NCBI RefSeq assembly: GCF_020529025.1
Contig: NZ_JACNMM010000005.1
Coordinates: 310,001-374,000, forward strand
Origin: Oceaniglobus trochenteri
GTDB lineage: Bacteria; Pseudomonadota; Alphaproteobacteria; Rhodobacterales; Rhodobacteraceae
DNA length: 64,000 bases
Direction of reading: 5' to 3'
A model generated the notes under the pieces. The model worked only from the letters and a program-made list of their open reading frames with translations, made no database searches and had not been told where the DNA came from. The position numbers and the translations under genes are program-made. Below, piece after piece: positions 21,907 to 31,220 of this stretch (positions within the stretch are counted from its first letter, which is position 1; each line of letters starts with the position of its first letter).

Positions 21907-24249
21907 TCAGAACTCGGTCGAGATCGTCAGGTTGAAGTTCTGTTCCTTGTCGTAGCTCTCTTTCTTGAGAGGCTTCGAGAAGTTGAACCGCAGCGGACCG
22001 ATGGGCGTATCCCAGAACAGCGACACACCGATGGCGGCGCGCAGGGCAGCGTCATCGTCCACCTCAAGCCCGCCAGCCCCGACGGTGTTGTCCAGCCCCC
22101 AGACCGAGCCGACATCGACGAAGGCACCGCCCGAAATCCCGTATTCCTCGGGCAGGCCAAGGGGGAATTCCGCTTCGAACCGGGCCACGGCATAGAGATT
22201 GCCACCCAGGGCATCCTCGTTACCGGCGTTCAGGTCACGCGGGCCAAGGCCCTTGGATTCGAAACCGCGCAGCTGGTTGGGGCCAAGGAAGAACCGGTCG
22301 GTCAGCCGCGAGGTCGAGTCCGACAGCGAGTTGATGGCCCCGCCCTCGAAGGTGGCGCGCAGGGTCACTTCCTCGTTCATCACCTTGGTCTGGGCGATGG
22401 CCAGGGCCGAGGTCTTGATGTACTGGCTGTCGCCGCCAAGACCCGCGAAATCCTGCCCGAACTGCAACAGCACGCCGGCATTTGGGTTCAGCCCCGTGCG
22501 CCGGGTGTCATAGCTGAAGGTATATCCCAGCGCGCTGGTATAAAGACCGCCCGCCTCGGCCTGGAGGATCGGCGAACTGTCGGTCGAGGCGTTCAGGATG
22601 GTGTCCTTCGACAGCGAATAGCGCAGCGCCAGACGCCCGTTCTCGGAGACCGGGAATTCGATCGAGGGCGAGAAGCCGACGACGCGGGTGTCGTAGAAGG
22701 AGTTTTCCTGCTCGGTCACCGAATAGAAGGCACGGAACGAGAATTTCAGATCGCGGCCCAAAAGCGCGGGTTCGATGAAGGTGAAGTTCGAGCTGGACGA
22801 ATCCGTTCCCGAGGCCAAGGCAAAGCGCAGGGTCTGCCCACGGCCCAGGAAGTTACGCTCGGAGAAGGACACGTTCAGGCCGGGCCCGCTGTCGGCGGAA
22901 TAGCTGGCACCGAAGGACAGGTTGCCGGTGGGCTGCTCTTCCACGTCGACATCGACGATCACCTGGTCACTGGCGCTGCCTTCGCGGGTGTTCACCTCGG
23001 CGTTGGCGAAATACCCCAGCGCGCGAATGCGTTCGGCGGCCTGGCGAATCTGGCGCGGGTTGAAGGGATCGCCCTCGACCACGTCGAACTGGCGGCGGAT
23101 CACCCGGTCAAGCGTGGTGGCGTTGCCCTCGATGTCGATCCGTTCGACAAAGACGCGCGGGCCACGCTCCAGCACATAGTCGATGTTCAGGATCAGGTTG
23201 CGATCGTCACGGTCGACCTTGGGGTTGACCCGCACGAAGGACAGCCCCTTGCGGGTTGCAAGACGCTCCATGCGCGCGATGTCGTTCTCAAGCGCGGTGG
23301 GCGAATAGATCTGGCCACGGCGCGTCTTGGTGACGGCCAGGAATTCCTGCGGGTCGATCCCCGGCAGATCGGACGAGGCGCTGACCTCGCCGAACTGGAA
23401 GCGCTGCCCCTCCTGCACCGTGAAGGTGACGAAGAAGGCGTTGCGTTCGCGCGAGAATTCGCTGTTCACGCTAAGGGTCTGGAAATCGACATAGCCGCGC
23501 GAGGTGTAGAAATCGCGCAGAAGCTGTTTGTCCAGTTCCAGGCGGTCGGCGACGAAGGTGTCGCGCTGGATCAGCTGGCGCAGGAAACCAGCCTGCTTGG
23601 TGTCAAGCACCCGGCGCAGGCGGCGGTCCGAGAAATCGCGGTTGCCGACGAAGGACAGACGCTCGATCTCGACGACCTTGCCCTCGACCACCTCGAACAC
23701 CAGGTCGACGCGGTTGTTCGACCGGCGGATGATCTTCGGGGTGACGCTGGCAGCCAGACGGCCCCGCGCCTCGTACAGTTCGGCGATGGCGGCGGCGTCC
23801 TGCTCGGCCACGCTGGGGTTGTAGACGCGGCGCGGCTGCGACTGGATCAGCGGTTGCAGGGCATCGTCCTTGATGCGGACGTTGCCTTCCACGTTGATGC
23901 GGTTGATCGTCGGCCATTCCTTGACCCGGATCACCAGGGTTGACCCGCTGGGCACCAGTTCGACCGTTTCAAACAGGCCCGAGTTGACGATCCGCTGGTA
24001 GGAATCGTTCAGCGTACCGGCGCTGACAACCTCACCCCGCCCGATTCCCGCATAGGACAGGATCGTGCCCGGCTCGACCCGCTCGTTCCCTTCGATGTTC
24101 ACCGAATTGAAGCGGAAAGACTGTGCCGCGGCATCGGTGGCGAAGAATGCGCCAAGCACCGAAAAACAGAGAAAGAAAATCACACCCTGAAGACGGCGCG
24201 CCGCCTTCGTCTGTGCCCGGCGCTGACCGCCTGTTGTCACGTTGCCCAT
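21907..24249 (-). CDS. bamA: Outer-membrane protein assembly factor BamA
   Basis: BamA inserts beta-barrel proteins into the outer membrane. From ATG 24249 the product has 780 residues: a signal sequence (GVIFFLCFSVLGAFFATDAA, cut after AAAQ), five POTRA domains (starting FRFNSVNIEGNERVEPGTIL) and a C-terminal 16-strand barrel. The conserved GPNQLRGFESKGLGPRD (RGF loop) and the last strand FNLTISTEF ending in Phe are present. The ORF could extend to TTG 24258. A TTGACA promoter lies just upstream. Confidence 0.96.
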   Translation of the reverse strand: MGNVTTGGQRRAQTKAARRLQGVIFFLCFSVLGAFFATDAAAQSFRFNSVNIEGNERVEPGTILSYAGIGRGEVVSAGTLNDSYQRIVNSGLFETVELVPSGSTLVIRVKEWPTINRINVEGNVRIKDDALQPLIQSQPRRVYNPSVAEQDAAAIAELYEARGRLAASVTPKIIRRSNNRVDLVFEVVEGKVVEIERLSFVGNRDFSDRRLRRVLDTKQAGFLRQLIQRDTFVADRLELDKQLLRDFYTSRGYVDFQTLSVNSEFSRERNAFFVTFTVQEGQRFQFGEVSASSDLPGIDPQEFLAVTKTRRGQIYSPTALENDIARMERLATRKGLSFVRVNPKVDRDDRNLILNIDYVLERGPRVFVERIDIEGNATTLDRVIRRQFDVVEGDPFNPRQIRQAAERIRALGYFANAEVNTREGSASDQVIVDVDVEEQPTGNLSFGASYSADSGPGLNVSFSERNFLGRGQTLRFALASGTDSSSSNFTFIEPALLGRDLKFSFRAFYSVTEQENSFYDTRVVGFSPSIEFPVSENGRLALRYSLSKDTILNASTDSSPILQAEAGGLYTSALGYTFSYDTRRTGLNPNAGVLLQFGQDFAGLGGDSQYIKTSALAIAQTKVMNEEVTLRATFEGGAINSLSDSTSRLTDRFFLGPNQLRGFESKGLGPRDLNAGNEDALGGNLYAVARFEAEFPLGLPEEYGISGGAFVDVGSVWGLDNTVGAGGLEVDDDAALRAAIGVSLFWDTPIGPLRFNFSKPLKKESYDKEQNFNLTISTEF

Positions 24250-24282
24250 ATGCCCCAATCCAATGCAGACTCCAGTGCAAAC

Positions 24283-24311
24283 TAGGTATCGGGATTGGAC
24301 TGGCTTGTCAA
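24283..24311 (-). promoter_or_regulatory. Probable bamA promoter
   Basis: On the minus strand, consensus TTGACA (24306-24311), a 17-bp spacer and TACCTA (24283-24288), 34 bp before the bamA ATG. It starts right after the terminator of the small gene upstream, so bamA and the lpx genes form a separate unit from rseP. Confidence 0.6.
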
Positions 24312-24317
24312 AACGCC

Positions 24318-24355
24318 AAAAAGGCCCGGAACCGCTTATTTATGCGGTCCGGGCC
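24318..24355 (-). terminator. Intrinsic terminator of the 41-residue gene
   Basis: A 12-bp stem (GGCCCGG...CCGC with GCGGTCCGGGCC, one bulged A, loop TTATTTAT) is followed on the minus strand by five T. It separates the 41-residue gene from the bamA promoter. Confidence 0.85.
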
Positions 24356-24386
24356 AAAAAAACATATATGTTGCGTTAACGCGCCG

Positions 24387-24512
24387 TTAGAGGCTGCCGA
24401 TGAAGGCGCCTGCCATCAGCGCGGCGGCAACCGTGCCGACATAGATGATCCGATCGAAGTTCAGGTCGACCAGAAGGGAAAGACTGCGCGCGCCGGCTTC
24501 GATGTGTTGCAT
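24387..24512 (-). CDS. 41-residue membrane protein between rseP and bamA
   Basis: The gene runs from ATG 24512 to TAA 24387. The first half (MQHIEAGARSLSLLVDLNFD) is amphipathic; positions 21-41 form one hydrophobic helix with small residues (VAAALMAGAFIG) that ends the protein. Such C-terminal single-span proteins insert in the inner membrane. The ribosome-binding site is weak (AACGAG). It lies 95 bp after rseP on the same strand and is closed by its own terminator. Function is unknown; its place among envelope genes suggests an envelope role. Confidence 0.65.
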   Translation of the reverse strand: MQHIEAGARSLSLLVDLNFDRIIYVGTVAAALMAGAFIGSL

Positions 24513-24607
24513 GGGTCGGACTCGTTCAAAGCGTCATGGATCAGGGTTGACCCATTGCTAACGCAAGATTGTGGCGTGATTTGGGCCGAATCCCCGAAAT
24601 CAGGGCG

Positions 24608-25954
24608 TTACGGGCAAAACAGATCGTTGGTCAGCGCGAAGACCATCAGGCTGCCCAGCAGGGCCAGGCCGATGAACATCAGGACCTTCAGCGCGCCGTC
24701 GCTGGGCGGCTTGCCCGTCACCGCCTCGTAGGCATGAAACACCAGGTGTCCGCCGTCCAGCACGGGAATCGGGAAGAGGTTCAGCAGCCCGACAGCGGTG
24801 GACAGCACCGCGATGAACCAGATGAAGGAAAGCCCGCCCTGAGAGGCGGCGTCGCCGCTGGTCTGGGCAATGCCGATCGGCCCCTGCAACCCGCAGGAGG
24901 AAATCGCGCCGACGGCCATGTGGTAAAGGCCCGAAACCGAGGATTGCGCGATGAACAGCGTCTGCGAGGCCGCCTGACCGATGGCCGCGAAGACACCGGG
25001 CGTTTCGGTGCGCGGGGTGAAGAACAGGCCGCCCGAGATGCCGATCAGCCAGCGGGTTTCGAAACCGCCCCCGGGACGGGGCATGTCGACCGAACGGGGC
25101 GACAGGGTGACATCCAGGGTCTCCTCCCCCCCGTCGGTGCTGCGCCAGACTGTCAGGTCAAGGGATTTGCCCTTCGCCGCCGCCACCAGGGCGGGCAGCT
25201 GATCGAAGGCAAAGATCGGCTGGCCGTCGACGGCGGTGATGACATCGCCGGTCTTCAGCCCCGCATCCATGGCGGCCGACTGCAGATTGACGCCGTTGAT
25301 CAGCGGCGGATAGGGGTGCGGGCCCTGCACGCTCAGCTCCTGCCCGTCGCGCAGCACCGTATAATCGAGCACCGGTTCAACCGGCAGCTTGCCGATGAAA
25401 CCGTCCATCTCGGCCAAGGGCGGCGTGGTCTGCCCGGCGATCGACAGGATCTCGTCCCCCGCCCGCAGTTCCTGCACGGCGGCGGGCAGCGGCGTGATCT
25501 CCTCGATGGTGAGGGGGTCGCTTGCCACGCCGCGAAACAGCATCACGGCGCTGAAGATCAGGATCGAGAAGACAAAGTTGAACCCCGGCCCCGCCGCCAC
25601 CGTCGCCGCCCGCGCCCAAAGGGGCGCGCCGGTCATGGTGCGGCGGCGCTCTGCCGCGCTGAGGTGCGAGATATCGGCGCCCTCGACGCTGGCGGCATCG
25701 GCATCGCCCGCGAACTTGACGTAGCCGCCAAAGGGCAGCGCGGCCACCTGCCAGCGCGTGCCGCGCTTGTCCAGCCGCGAAAACAGCACCGGCCCGAAGC
25801 CCAGCGAAAAGACATCGGCATGGATGCCCGACCAGCGGCCCACGATGTAATGGCCGTATTCATGCACCGCCACGATCACCGAAAGGGCGACGATGAAGGC
25901 CAGCACCGAATAGAAGAAACTGCCGAAGGACGGGATCAGTCCGATAAGGTCCAT
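24608..25954 (-). CDS. rseP: Site-2 intramembrane metalloprotease RseP
   Basis: RseP cuts single-span membrane proteins such as anti-sigma factors, and clears signal peptides. The 448-residue protein has the zinc motif HEYGH in the first membrane helix (VAVHEYGHYIVGRW), two PDZ-like periplasmic domains (about 150-320; second one with DAGLKTGDVITAVDGQP), and the second active-site motif NLFPIPVLDGGH near the C-terminus. It lies 4 bp after dxr, in the conserved dxr-rseP-bamA order. Confidence 0.95.
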   Translation of the reverse strand: MDLIGLIPSFGSFFYSVLAFIVALSVIVAVHEYGHYIVGRWSGIHADVFSLGFGPVLFSRLDKRGTRWQVAALPFGGYVKFAGDADAASVEGADISHLSAAERRRTMTGAPLWARAATVAAGPGFNFVFSILIFSAVMLFRGVASDPLTIEEITPLPAAVQELRAGDEILSIAGQTTPPLAEMDGFIGKLPVEPVLDYTVLRDGQELSVQGPHPYPPLINGVNLQSAAMDAGLKTGDVITAVDGQPIFAFDQLPALVAAAKGKSLDLTVWRSTDGGEETLDVTLSPRSVDMPRPGGGFETRWLIGISGGLFFTPRTETPGVFAAIGQAASQTLFIAQSSVSGLYHMAVGAISSCGLQGPIGIAQTSGDAASQGGLSFIWFIAVLSTAVGLLNLFPIPVLDGGHLVFHAYEAVTGKPPSDGALKVLMFIGLALLGSLMVFALTNDLFCP

Positions 25955-25958
25955 GGGG

Positions 25959-27146
25959 TCAATCCTGCCTTTTGCTCTGCCTTGCGCGGATCGCCTCGCC
26001 CGCCCTTACCCGCGCCAGATGGTCTGTTTCGGCGACGGTATCAAGTGTCATCTGCCCCGACAGCAAGGCATCGCCCGCCATCGCGGTCAGGGTTTCCTCG
26101 ACCACGGGCGCCATTTCAAGGAAGCCCAGATCGCCGTCGATGAAGGCATCCAGCGCCCGTTCCTTGGCGCCGTTGAACACCGCGCCACTCAGGCCCCCGG
26201 CCTGCATCACCTCGCGCGCAAGGCGCAGGGCGGGATAGCGGGCCTCATCCGGGGCGCGGAAGGTGAACTGCCCCAGGGCCGCGAAATCCAACCGCTCGAC
26301 CGGCAGCGCACGGCGTTCGGGCCAGTGCAGGGCAAAGCCGATGGCATGGCGCATGTCGGGCGGGCCGACGTGGGCCATGATGCCCCCATCCACAAAGCCG
26401 ACCATGGCGTGGATCATCGATTCCGGGTGGATCAACGGTTCGATCCGTTCGGGGGCGATGCCGAAAAACTCATGGGTTTCAATCAGCTCCAGCGCCTTGT
26501 TGAACATGCTGGCGCTGTCGATGGTGATGCGCTGGCCCATGTCCCAATTCGGATGGCTTGACGCCTGGGCCGGGGTGGCGCGGGCCAGATCGGCCAGGGG
26601 CCAGTCGCGGAAGGCGCCGCCGCTGGCCGTGATCACGATCCGTTCAACGGTGGCGATGTCTTCGCCGATCAGGGCCTGGAAGACGGCGGAATGTTCGCTG
26701 TCCACCGGCAGGACGATGGCGCCGTGCCGCTTTGCCGTCTCCATCAGAAGGGTGCCGGCGGTGACGAGGGATTCCTTGTTGGCCAGTGCCAGGGTCGCGC
26801 CCTGTTTCAGGGCCGCCATGCCCGGCGCCAGGCCCGCCGCGCCGACGATGGCCGACATGACCCAATCGGCCGGGCGTTCCGCCGCCGCGACGATGGCCCC
26901 TGCCCCGGCGGCGCAGTCTATGCCGCTGCCGGCAAGATGGTCGCGCAGGGCGGGCAGGCAATCGTCATAGGCGGTCACGGCAATCTGTGCGTTGTGCCGG
27001 CGCGCGAGGTCGGCCAGAAGCGCCACGTTGCGCCCGCCGCTCAGCGCGATCACATCATAGCTGTCGGGCGCACGGCCGATCAGGTCAAGCGTGTTGCCCC
27101 CGATCGAACCCGTCGCCCCGAACACCGAAACCCTGCGTCGGGTCAT
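25959..27146 (-). CDS. dxr: 1-deoxy-D-xylulose-5-phosphate reductoisomerase
   Basis: Dxr makes methylerythritol phosphate, the committed isoprenoid precursor, from DXP with NADPH. From ATG 27146 the product has 395 residues. The NADPH loop is VFGATGSIGGNTLDLI. Substrate and metal residues are in LANKESLVTAG, PVDSEHSAVFQAL, ITASGGAFRDW and HPNWDMGQRITIDSASMFNK (shortened family signatures). It overlaps cdsA by 4 bp and feeds UppS upstream in the same unit. Confidence 0.96.
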   Translation of the reverse strand: MTRRRVSVFGATGSIGGNTLDLIGRAPDSYDVIALSGGRNVALLADLARRHNAQIAVTAYDDCLPALRDHLAGSGIDCAAGAGAIVAAAERPADWVMSAIVGAAGLAPGMAALKQGATLALANKESLVTAGTLLMETAKRHGAIVLPVDSEHSAVFQALIGEDIATVERIVITASGGAFRDWPLADLARATPAQASSHPNWDMGQRITIDSASMFNKALELIETHEFFGIAPERIEPLIHPESMIHAMVGFVDGGIMAHVGPPDMRHAIGFALHWPERRALPVERLDFAALGQFTFRAPDEARYPALRLAREVMQAGGLSGAVFNGAKERALDAFIDGDLGFLEMAPVVEETLTAMAGDALLSGQMTLDTVAETDHLARVRAGEAIRARQSKRQD

Positions 27147-27931
27147 AGAACCCCCGGCGGGAAATCCACCAGCTGTTCCACCAGCAAAAGAAAGACCGTC
27201 GCGCCCAGCATGCCGTCGAACCTGTCGAACAACCCGCCATGTCCGGGCAGAAGGTTGCTGCTGTCCTTCACGCCCACCCGGCGCTTGACCGCGCTTTCGG
27301 CGATGTCGCCCATCTGGCTGGCCATGGACAGAGCGATGGCGATGCCGATGATCTGGCTTGCAGCCCCCGTGGCCAACATGAAGACAACCCCGACAATCGC
27401 CGCCCCGACCCAGCCGGCGACGGTGCCCGACCATGTCTTCTTTGGGCTGACGCGGGGCCAGAACTTGGGCCCGCCGATGAAGCGGCCCGCGAAGTACCCG
27501 GCAATATCGGTGGCCGCCACGATCAGCACCAGCCACAGCATCCAGACGAAGCCGAATTCGCTGCGCAGGATGAACAGGCCGAAGCCTGCCAGCAGGATCA
27601 TGATGCTGAAGATGGCAAAGGTGGCCCGGCGGTGGTGCAACTGGCCGAACCCCACGAAGGCGGGCGCCAGCAGAAGCGGCAGGGCAAAGCCCGGCGCCAC
27701 AAGGTCGGCCACCAGAAGGGCCAGGCCCGACACCCCCGCGATCATCACCGCCGGGGCCTCGGTATCCAGCATGCGGGTCAGCTCCCACATCATTACCGCC
27801 GAAACCGCGACCGTCAGCAGCAGGAACAGCCAGCCCCCCACCCAGACGCAGATCAGCCCGACCGCCGCGATCACGGCGCCCGAGGCGACGCGCACGATCA
27901 GATCATCCCACTGCCCCGGCTTCGAGGTCAT
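27143..27931 (-). CDS. cdsA: Phosphatidate cytidylyltransferase CdsA
   Basis: CdsA makes CDP-diacylglycerol, the precursor of all phospholipids, at the inner membrane. The 262-residue protein has about eight hydrophobic segments. The C-terminal signature SAVKRRVGVKDSSNLLPGHG, followed by GLFDRFD, matches the CDS family, with the Asp residues that bind magnesium. Overlaps of 4 bp with uppS and dxr show tight coupling. Confidence 0.95.
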   Translation of the reverse strand: MTSKPGQWDDLIVRVASGAVIAAVGLICVWVGGWLFLLLTVAVSAVMMWELTRMLDTEAPAVMIAGVSGLALLVADLVAPGFALPLLLAPAFVGFGQLHHRRATFAIFSIMILLAGFGLFILRSEFGFVWMLWLVLIVAATDIAGYFAGRFIGGPKFWPRVSPKKTWSGTVAGWVGAAIVGVVFMLATGAASQIIGIAIALSMASQMGDIAESAVKRRVGVKDSSNLLPGHGGLFDRFDGMLGATVFLLLVEQLVDFPPGVL

Positions 27932-28662
27932 GCAGGAACGGCCCCGAAACGGCGTTCCCGCTTGCCATAACCGGCAAGGACACGGGCGAATTCGGTGGCA
28001 TCGAAATCGGGCCAGAGCGTGTTGACGAATTCATATTCGGCATAGGCCGACTGCCAGAGCAGGAAGTTGGAGATCCGCGCCTCGCCGCTGGTGCGGATCA
28101 CCAGGTCGGGGTCGGGCAGGAAACAGGTGTCAAGAAAGCGCGCCAGGGTGGTTTCGTCCACCGCATCGGGCGAAAGCCGCCCCTCGGCCACTTCGCGGGC
28201 CAGGCGCTTGGTGGCGCGGCCCAATTCGTCGCGCCCGCCATAGTTCAGCGCGACGGTCAGGTGCACCCGGTCGTTGCCGCTGGTCAGAAGCTCGATCTCG
28301 TCCATCACGCGGCGCAACTTCGCGTCCAGTTGCAGGCGGTCGCCGATGAAGCGCACGCGCACCCCCTCGGCCAGAAGATCGCGCGCTTCCGACGCGATAT
28401 AGCGGCGGAACAGCTTCATCAGGCCCGAAACCTCGGCCTGGGTGCGTTTCCAGTTCTCGGTGCTGAAGGCAAAGACGGTCAGGTACTTGACCCCGTGATC
28501 GGGACTGGCGCGCACGATCTCCTTGACGCGCTTGACCCCGGCGTGATGGCCAAAGAGGCGCGGTTTGCCCTGCCCCTGCGCCCAGCGTCCGTTGCCATCC
28601 ATGATGATCGCCACATGGCGCGGCCCGGTCCGTTGATCGGTGTCGTCGGTCTTGCTGCTCAT
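27928..28662 (-). CDS. uppS: Undecaprenyl diphosphate synthase UppS
   Basis: UppS builds the C55 lipid carrier for peptidoglycan and LPS sugars. From ATG 28662 it has 244 residues. Family motifs: HVAIIMDGNGRWAQGQGKPR with the catalytic Asp, GHHAGVKRVKEIV, LTVFAFSTENWKR, NYGGRDEL and LPDPDLVIRTSGEARISNFL. The ATG follows GAAAGAGAGGCAGAC. It sits 87 bp after frr. Confidence 0.96.
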   Translation of the reverse strand: MSSKTDDTDQRTGPRHVAIIMDGNGRWAQGQGKPRLFGHHAGVKRVKEIVRASPDHGVKYLTVFAFSTENWKRTQAEVSGLMKLFRRYIASEARDLLAEGVRVRFIGDRLQLDAKLRRVMDEIELLTSGNDRVHLTVALNYGGRDELGRATKRLAREVAEGRLSPDAVDETTLARFLDTCFLPDPDLVIRTSGEARISNFLLWQSAYAEYEFVNTLWPDFDATEFARVLAGYGKRERRFGAVPA

Positions 28663-28749
28663 GTCTGCCTCTCTTTCATGGTCGTGTCGCGGACGGCTTG
28701 CCCAAGACACGGACGCGGACGGCGGCGGGTTTCACCCCGCCGGGCCCGT

Positions 28750-29316
28750 TCAGACCTGCATGATCTCTTCCTGCTTGTTGGCCAGCACCGAGTCGATCTT
28801 GGCGATCCCGGCATCGGTCAGCTCCTGCACCTCGGCGCTCCAGACCTTGTGGTCGTCCTCGGACATGCCGTTGGCCTTCATCTTCTTCAACTGGTCCATA
28901 CCGTCGCGGCGCACGTTGCGGATGGCCACGCGGGCATCCTCGGCCCGCTGTCCGGCCACCTTGGCCAGTTGGGCGCGCCGCTCCTCGTTCAGCTCGGGAA
29001 TCGGCAGGCGGATCGTCAGGCCGTCAATCACCGGGTTGATGCCAAGGCCCGACTCGCGGATCGCCTTTTCCACCTTGCCCATCAGGGCCTTGTCCCAGAC
29101 GGTGACGGTCACCATGCGCGGTTCGGGAACGTTGATCGTGCCCACCTGGTTGATCGGCGTCAGCTGGCCATAGGCGTCAACCATGATCGGTTCCACCATG
29201 CTGCCCGAGGCACGACCCGTGCGCAGCGATGCGAATTCGTGGCGCAGCGCATCCATCGCACCGTCCATGCGCCGCTTCAGGTCGTCAATATCAAGATCGA
29301 AATCGTCATCTGCCAT
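28750..29316 (-). CDS. frr: Ribosome recycling factor
   Basis: RRF splits post-termination ribosomes with EF-G. The 188-residue protein has the typical two-domain plan: a three-helix bundle and a beta/alpha domain. Signatures are [36 protein letters not shown] and the helix [17 protein letters not shown]. It lies 57 bp after pyrH, the usual pyrH-frr pair. Confidence 0.97.
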   Translation of the reverse strand: MADDDFDLDIDDLKRRMDGAMDALRHEFASLRTGRASGSMVEPIMVDAYGQLTPINQVGTINVPEPRMVTVTVWDKALMGKVEKAIRESGLGINPVIDGLTIRLPIPELNEERRAQLAKVAGQRAEDARVAIRNVRRDGMDQLKKMKANGMSEDDHKVWSAEVQELTDAGIAKIDSVLANKQEEIMQV

Positions 29317-29373
29317 GTCTTACCTCATATCGTCCGATAGCGCCTGCACGGCACACTTTTGGCGTTTATACCT

Positions 29374-30111
29374 TTAACCATGCACGATTGTATAGGTGCC
29401 TTTGCCCGCCAGGATCCCGCGGAAACCGCCGGGTTCATCCAGTGAAAACACCACGATGGGCAACTTGTTGTCGCGGGCCAGGGCGATGGCGCTGGCGTCC
29501 ATCACCTTGAGATTCTTGGTCAGCACCTCGTCATAGCTTACCCTGTCGTACCGCTTGGCATCGGGGAACTTCACCGGGTCCTTGTCATAGATCCCGTCCA
29601 CCTTGGTGCCCTTGAAGATCGCCTCGCAGGCCATTTCGTTGGCGCGCAGGGTGGCGGCGGTGTCGGTGGTGAAATAGGGGTTGCCGGTGCCCGCGGCGAA
29701 GATGCAGACCCGCTTCTTTTCAAGGTGGCGCACGGCGCGCCGCCGGATGTAGGGCTCGCAGACCTGGTCCATAGGAATGGCGCTGATCACGCGGGTGTGG
29801 ATGCCCAGTTCTTCCAGCGCGCTTTGCATCGCGAGGGCGTTCATCACCGTGGCCAGCATGCCCATGTAGTCGGCCGTGGTGCGCTCCATCCCTTGGGCGC
29901 TGCCCTGCAGGCCGCGGAAAATGTTGCCCCCGCCGATCACCATGGCGATCTCGACGCCAAGATCGTGAACCGATTTCACCTCGGCCGCGATCCGCTGCAC
30001 CGTGGGCGGATGCAGCCCGAAGGCGGTTTCACCCATCAGTGCCTCGCCCGAGATCTTCAGCAGAACCCGTTTGTAGGTCACCTTGCCGTCGCCTGCCTGA
30101 GCGTCTGTCAT
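29374..30111 (-). CDS. pyrH: Uridylate kinase PyrH
   Basis: PyrH phosphorylates UMP to UDP and is allosterically regulated. The 245-residue protein has the amino-acid-kinase fold: [13 protein letters not shown] at the N-terminus, [14 protein letters not shown], the UMP-binding [34 protein letters not shown] and [20 protein letters not shown]. It is the first gene of the large minus-strand block and divergent from miaA. Confidence 0.97.
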   Translation of the reverse strand: MTDAQAGDGKVTYKRVLLKISGEALMGETAFGLHPPTVQRIAAEVKSVHDLGVEIAMVIGGGNIFRGLQGSAQGMERTTADYMGMLATVMNALAMQSALEELGIHTRVISAIPMDQVCEPYIRRRAVRHLEKKRVCIFAAGTGNPYFTTDTAATLRANEMACEAIFKGTKVDGIYDKDPVKFPDAKRYDRVSYDEVLTKNLKVMDASAIALARDNKLPIVVFSLDEPGGFRGILAGKGTYTIVHG

Positions 30112-30139
30112 CTGTTCCTGTCCCGTGAAATTGCCGCCG

Positions 30140-30167
30140 ATTGTATCGCCCGCCTAAATGTCGCAAA
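30140..30167 (-). promoter_or_regulatory. Possible pyrH promoter
   Basis: On the minus strand TTTGCG (30162-30167), a 16-bp spacer and TACAAT (30140-30145), 29 bp before the pyrH ATG. The -10 is good and the -35 is weak. Confidence 0.4.
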
Positions 30168-30201
30168 ACCGGGCGGGTTTCAATGCAGCAAAGGGCATGG
30201 C

Positions 30202-31101
30202 GTGGACAAGGCGGCGATCATCGCGCAGGCGGGGGCCGAAAGGCCGGTGCTGATTGCCGGCCCGACGGCTTCGGGGAAGTCGGCGCTGGCGCTGGCGATT
30301 GCCGAAACCGCGGGCGGAGTGATCGTGAATGCCGATGCGCTTCAGGTCTTTGGCAACTGGCGGGTTCTGACCGCCCGCCCCGACGATGGCGACCTGGCCC
30401 GCGCGCCCCATGCCCTTTACGGCCATGTGCCCGGCGATGCGCCTTATTCCACGGGCCATTGGCTGCGCGATGTGGCGGGCCTTCCGGGCGGCGCGCGCCC
30501 CATCATCGTGGGGGGAACCGGCCTTTACTTTGCCGCGCTGACCGAGGGGCTGGCCGAGATTCCGCCCACCCCGTCCGAGGTGCGCGCCCTGGCCGATGCA
30601 AGGCTGGCGCAGGACGGCGCCCCTGCCCTGCTGGCCGAACTTGACGCCGCCACCGCCGCGCGGATCGACCGGCTGAATCCCGCCCGCATCCAGCGCGCCT
30701 GGGAGGTGCAGCAGACCACCGGGCGCGGTCTGGCCGCCTGGCAGGACGAAACGCCACCGCCGCTGATGCCGCCCGAAACCTGCCTGCCGGTGGTGATCGA
30801 CGCGCCGCCGGAATGGCTCTCTCCGCGTATCGAACGCCGCTTCGACATGATGCTGGATCAGGGCGCGCTGAACGAAGCGCGCGCCAATCTGCCCGGCTGG
30901 GATGCCCGCCGCCCCGCGTCGCGGGCCATCGGCGCACCCGAACTGATTGCCCACCTCAGGGGCGACATCACGCTGGATGAGGCCCGCAGCAGGGCCATTG
31001 TCGCCACCCGGCAATATGCCAAGCGGCAGCGCACCTGGTTTCGCAAACGAATGCGCGCATGGCATCACATTGTCGCCGGTGCGGATACGACGCCGGGGTG
31101 A
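30202..31101 (+). CDS. miaA: tRNA dimethylallyltransferase MiaA
   Basis: MiaA adds the isopentenyl group to A37 of tRNAs that read UNN codons. The P-loop is [17 protein letters not shown]. Other signatures are [31 protein letters not shown] and [13 protein letters not shown]. Upstream codons in this frame overlap the promoter region, so I start at GTG 30202, which follows AAAGGGCATGGC; this gives 299 residues. The usual SADS/QVY motif reads [11 protein letters not shown] here, with Phe for Tyr. Confidence 0.92.
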   Translation: MDKAAIIAQAGAERPVLIAGPTASGKSALALAIAETAGGVIVNADALQVFGNWRVLTARPDDGDLARAPHALYGHVPGDAPYSTGHWLRDVAGLPGGARPIIVGGTGLYFAALTEGLAEIPPTPSEVRALADARLAQDGAPALLAELDAATAARIDRLNPARIQRAWEVQQTTGRGLAAWQDETPPPLMPPETCLPVVIDAPPEWLSPRIERRFDMMLDQGALNEARANLPGWDARRPASRAIGAPELIAHLRGDITLDEARSRAIVATRQYAKRQRTWFRKRMRAWHHIVAGADTTPG

Positions 31102-31220
31102 TCGACGTGGCGGCGGGAAACATCGTTTGACTCGGACAGCGATTCCCCCGACCTTCGCCCATGGGGGGCCTGCCAGCCACAATCCCGTTTCATTCTGCCG
31201 CAACGAGGGTCTGATCTGCC

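Noticed and set aside
21304-23943. Plus-strand open frame of 879 codons opposite skp and bamA
   Set aside because: It spans two real genes on the other strand, and its composition (Arg/Ala/Ser-rich) is that of a shadow frame.
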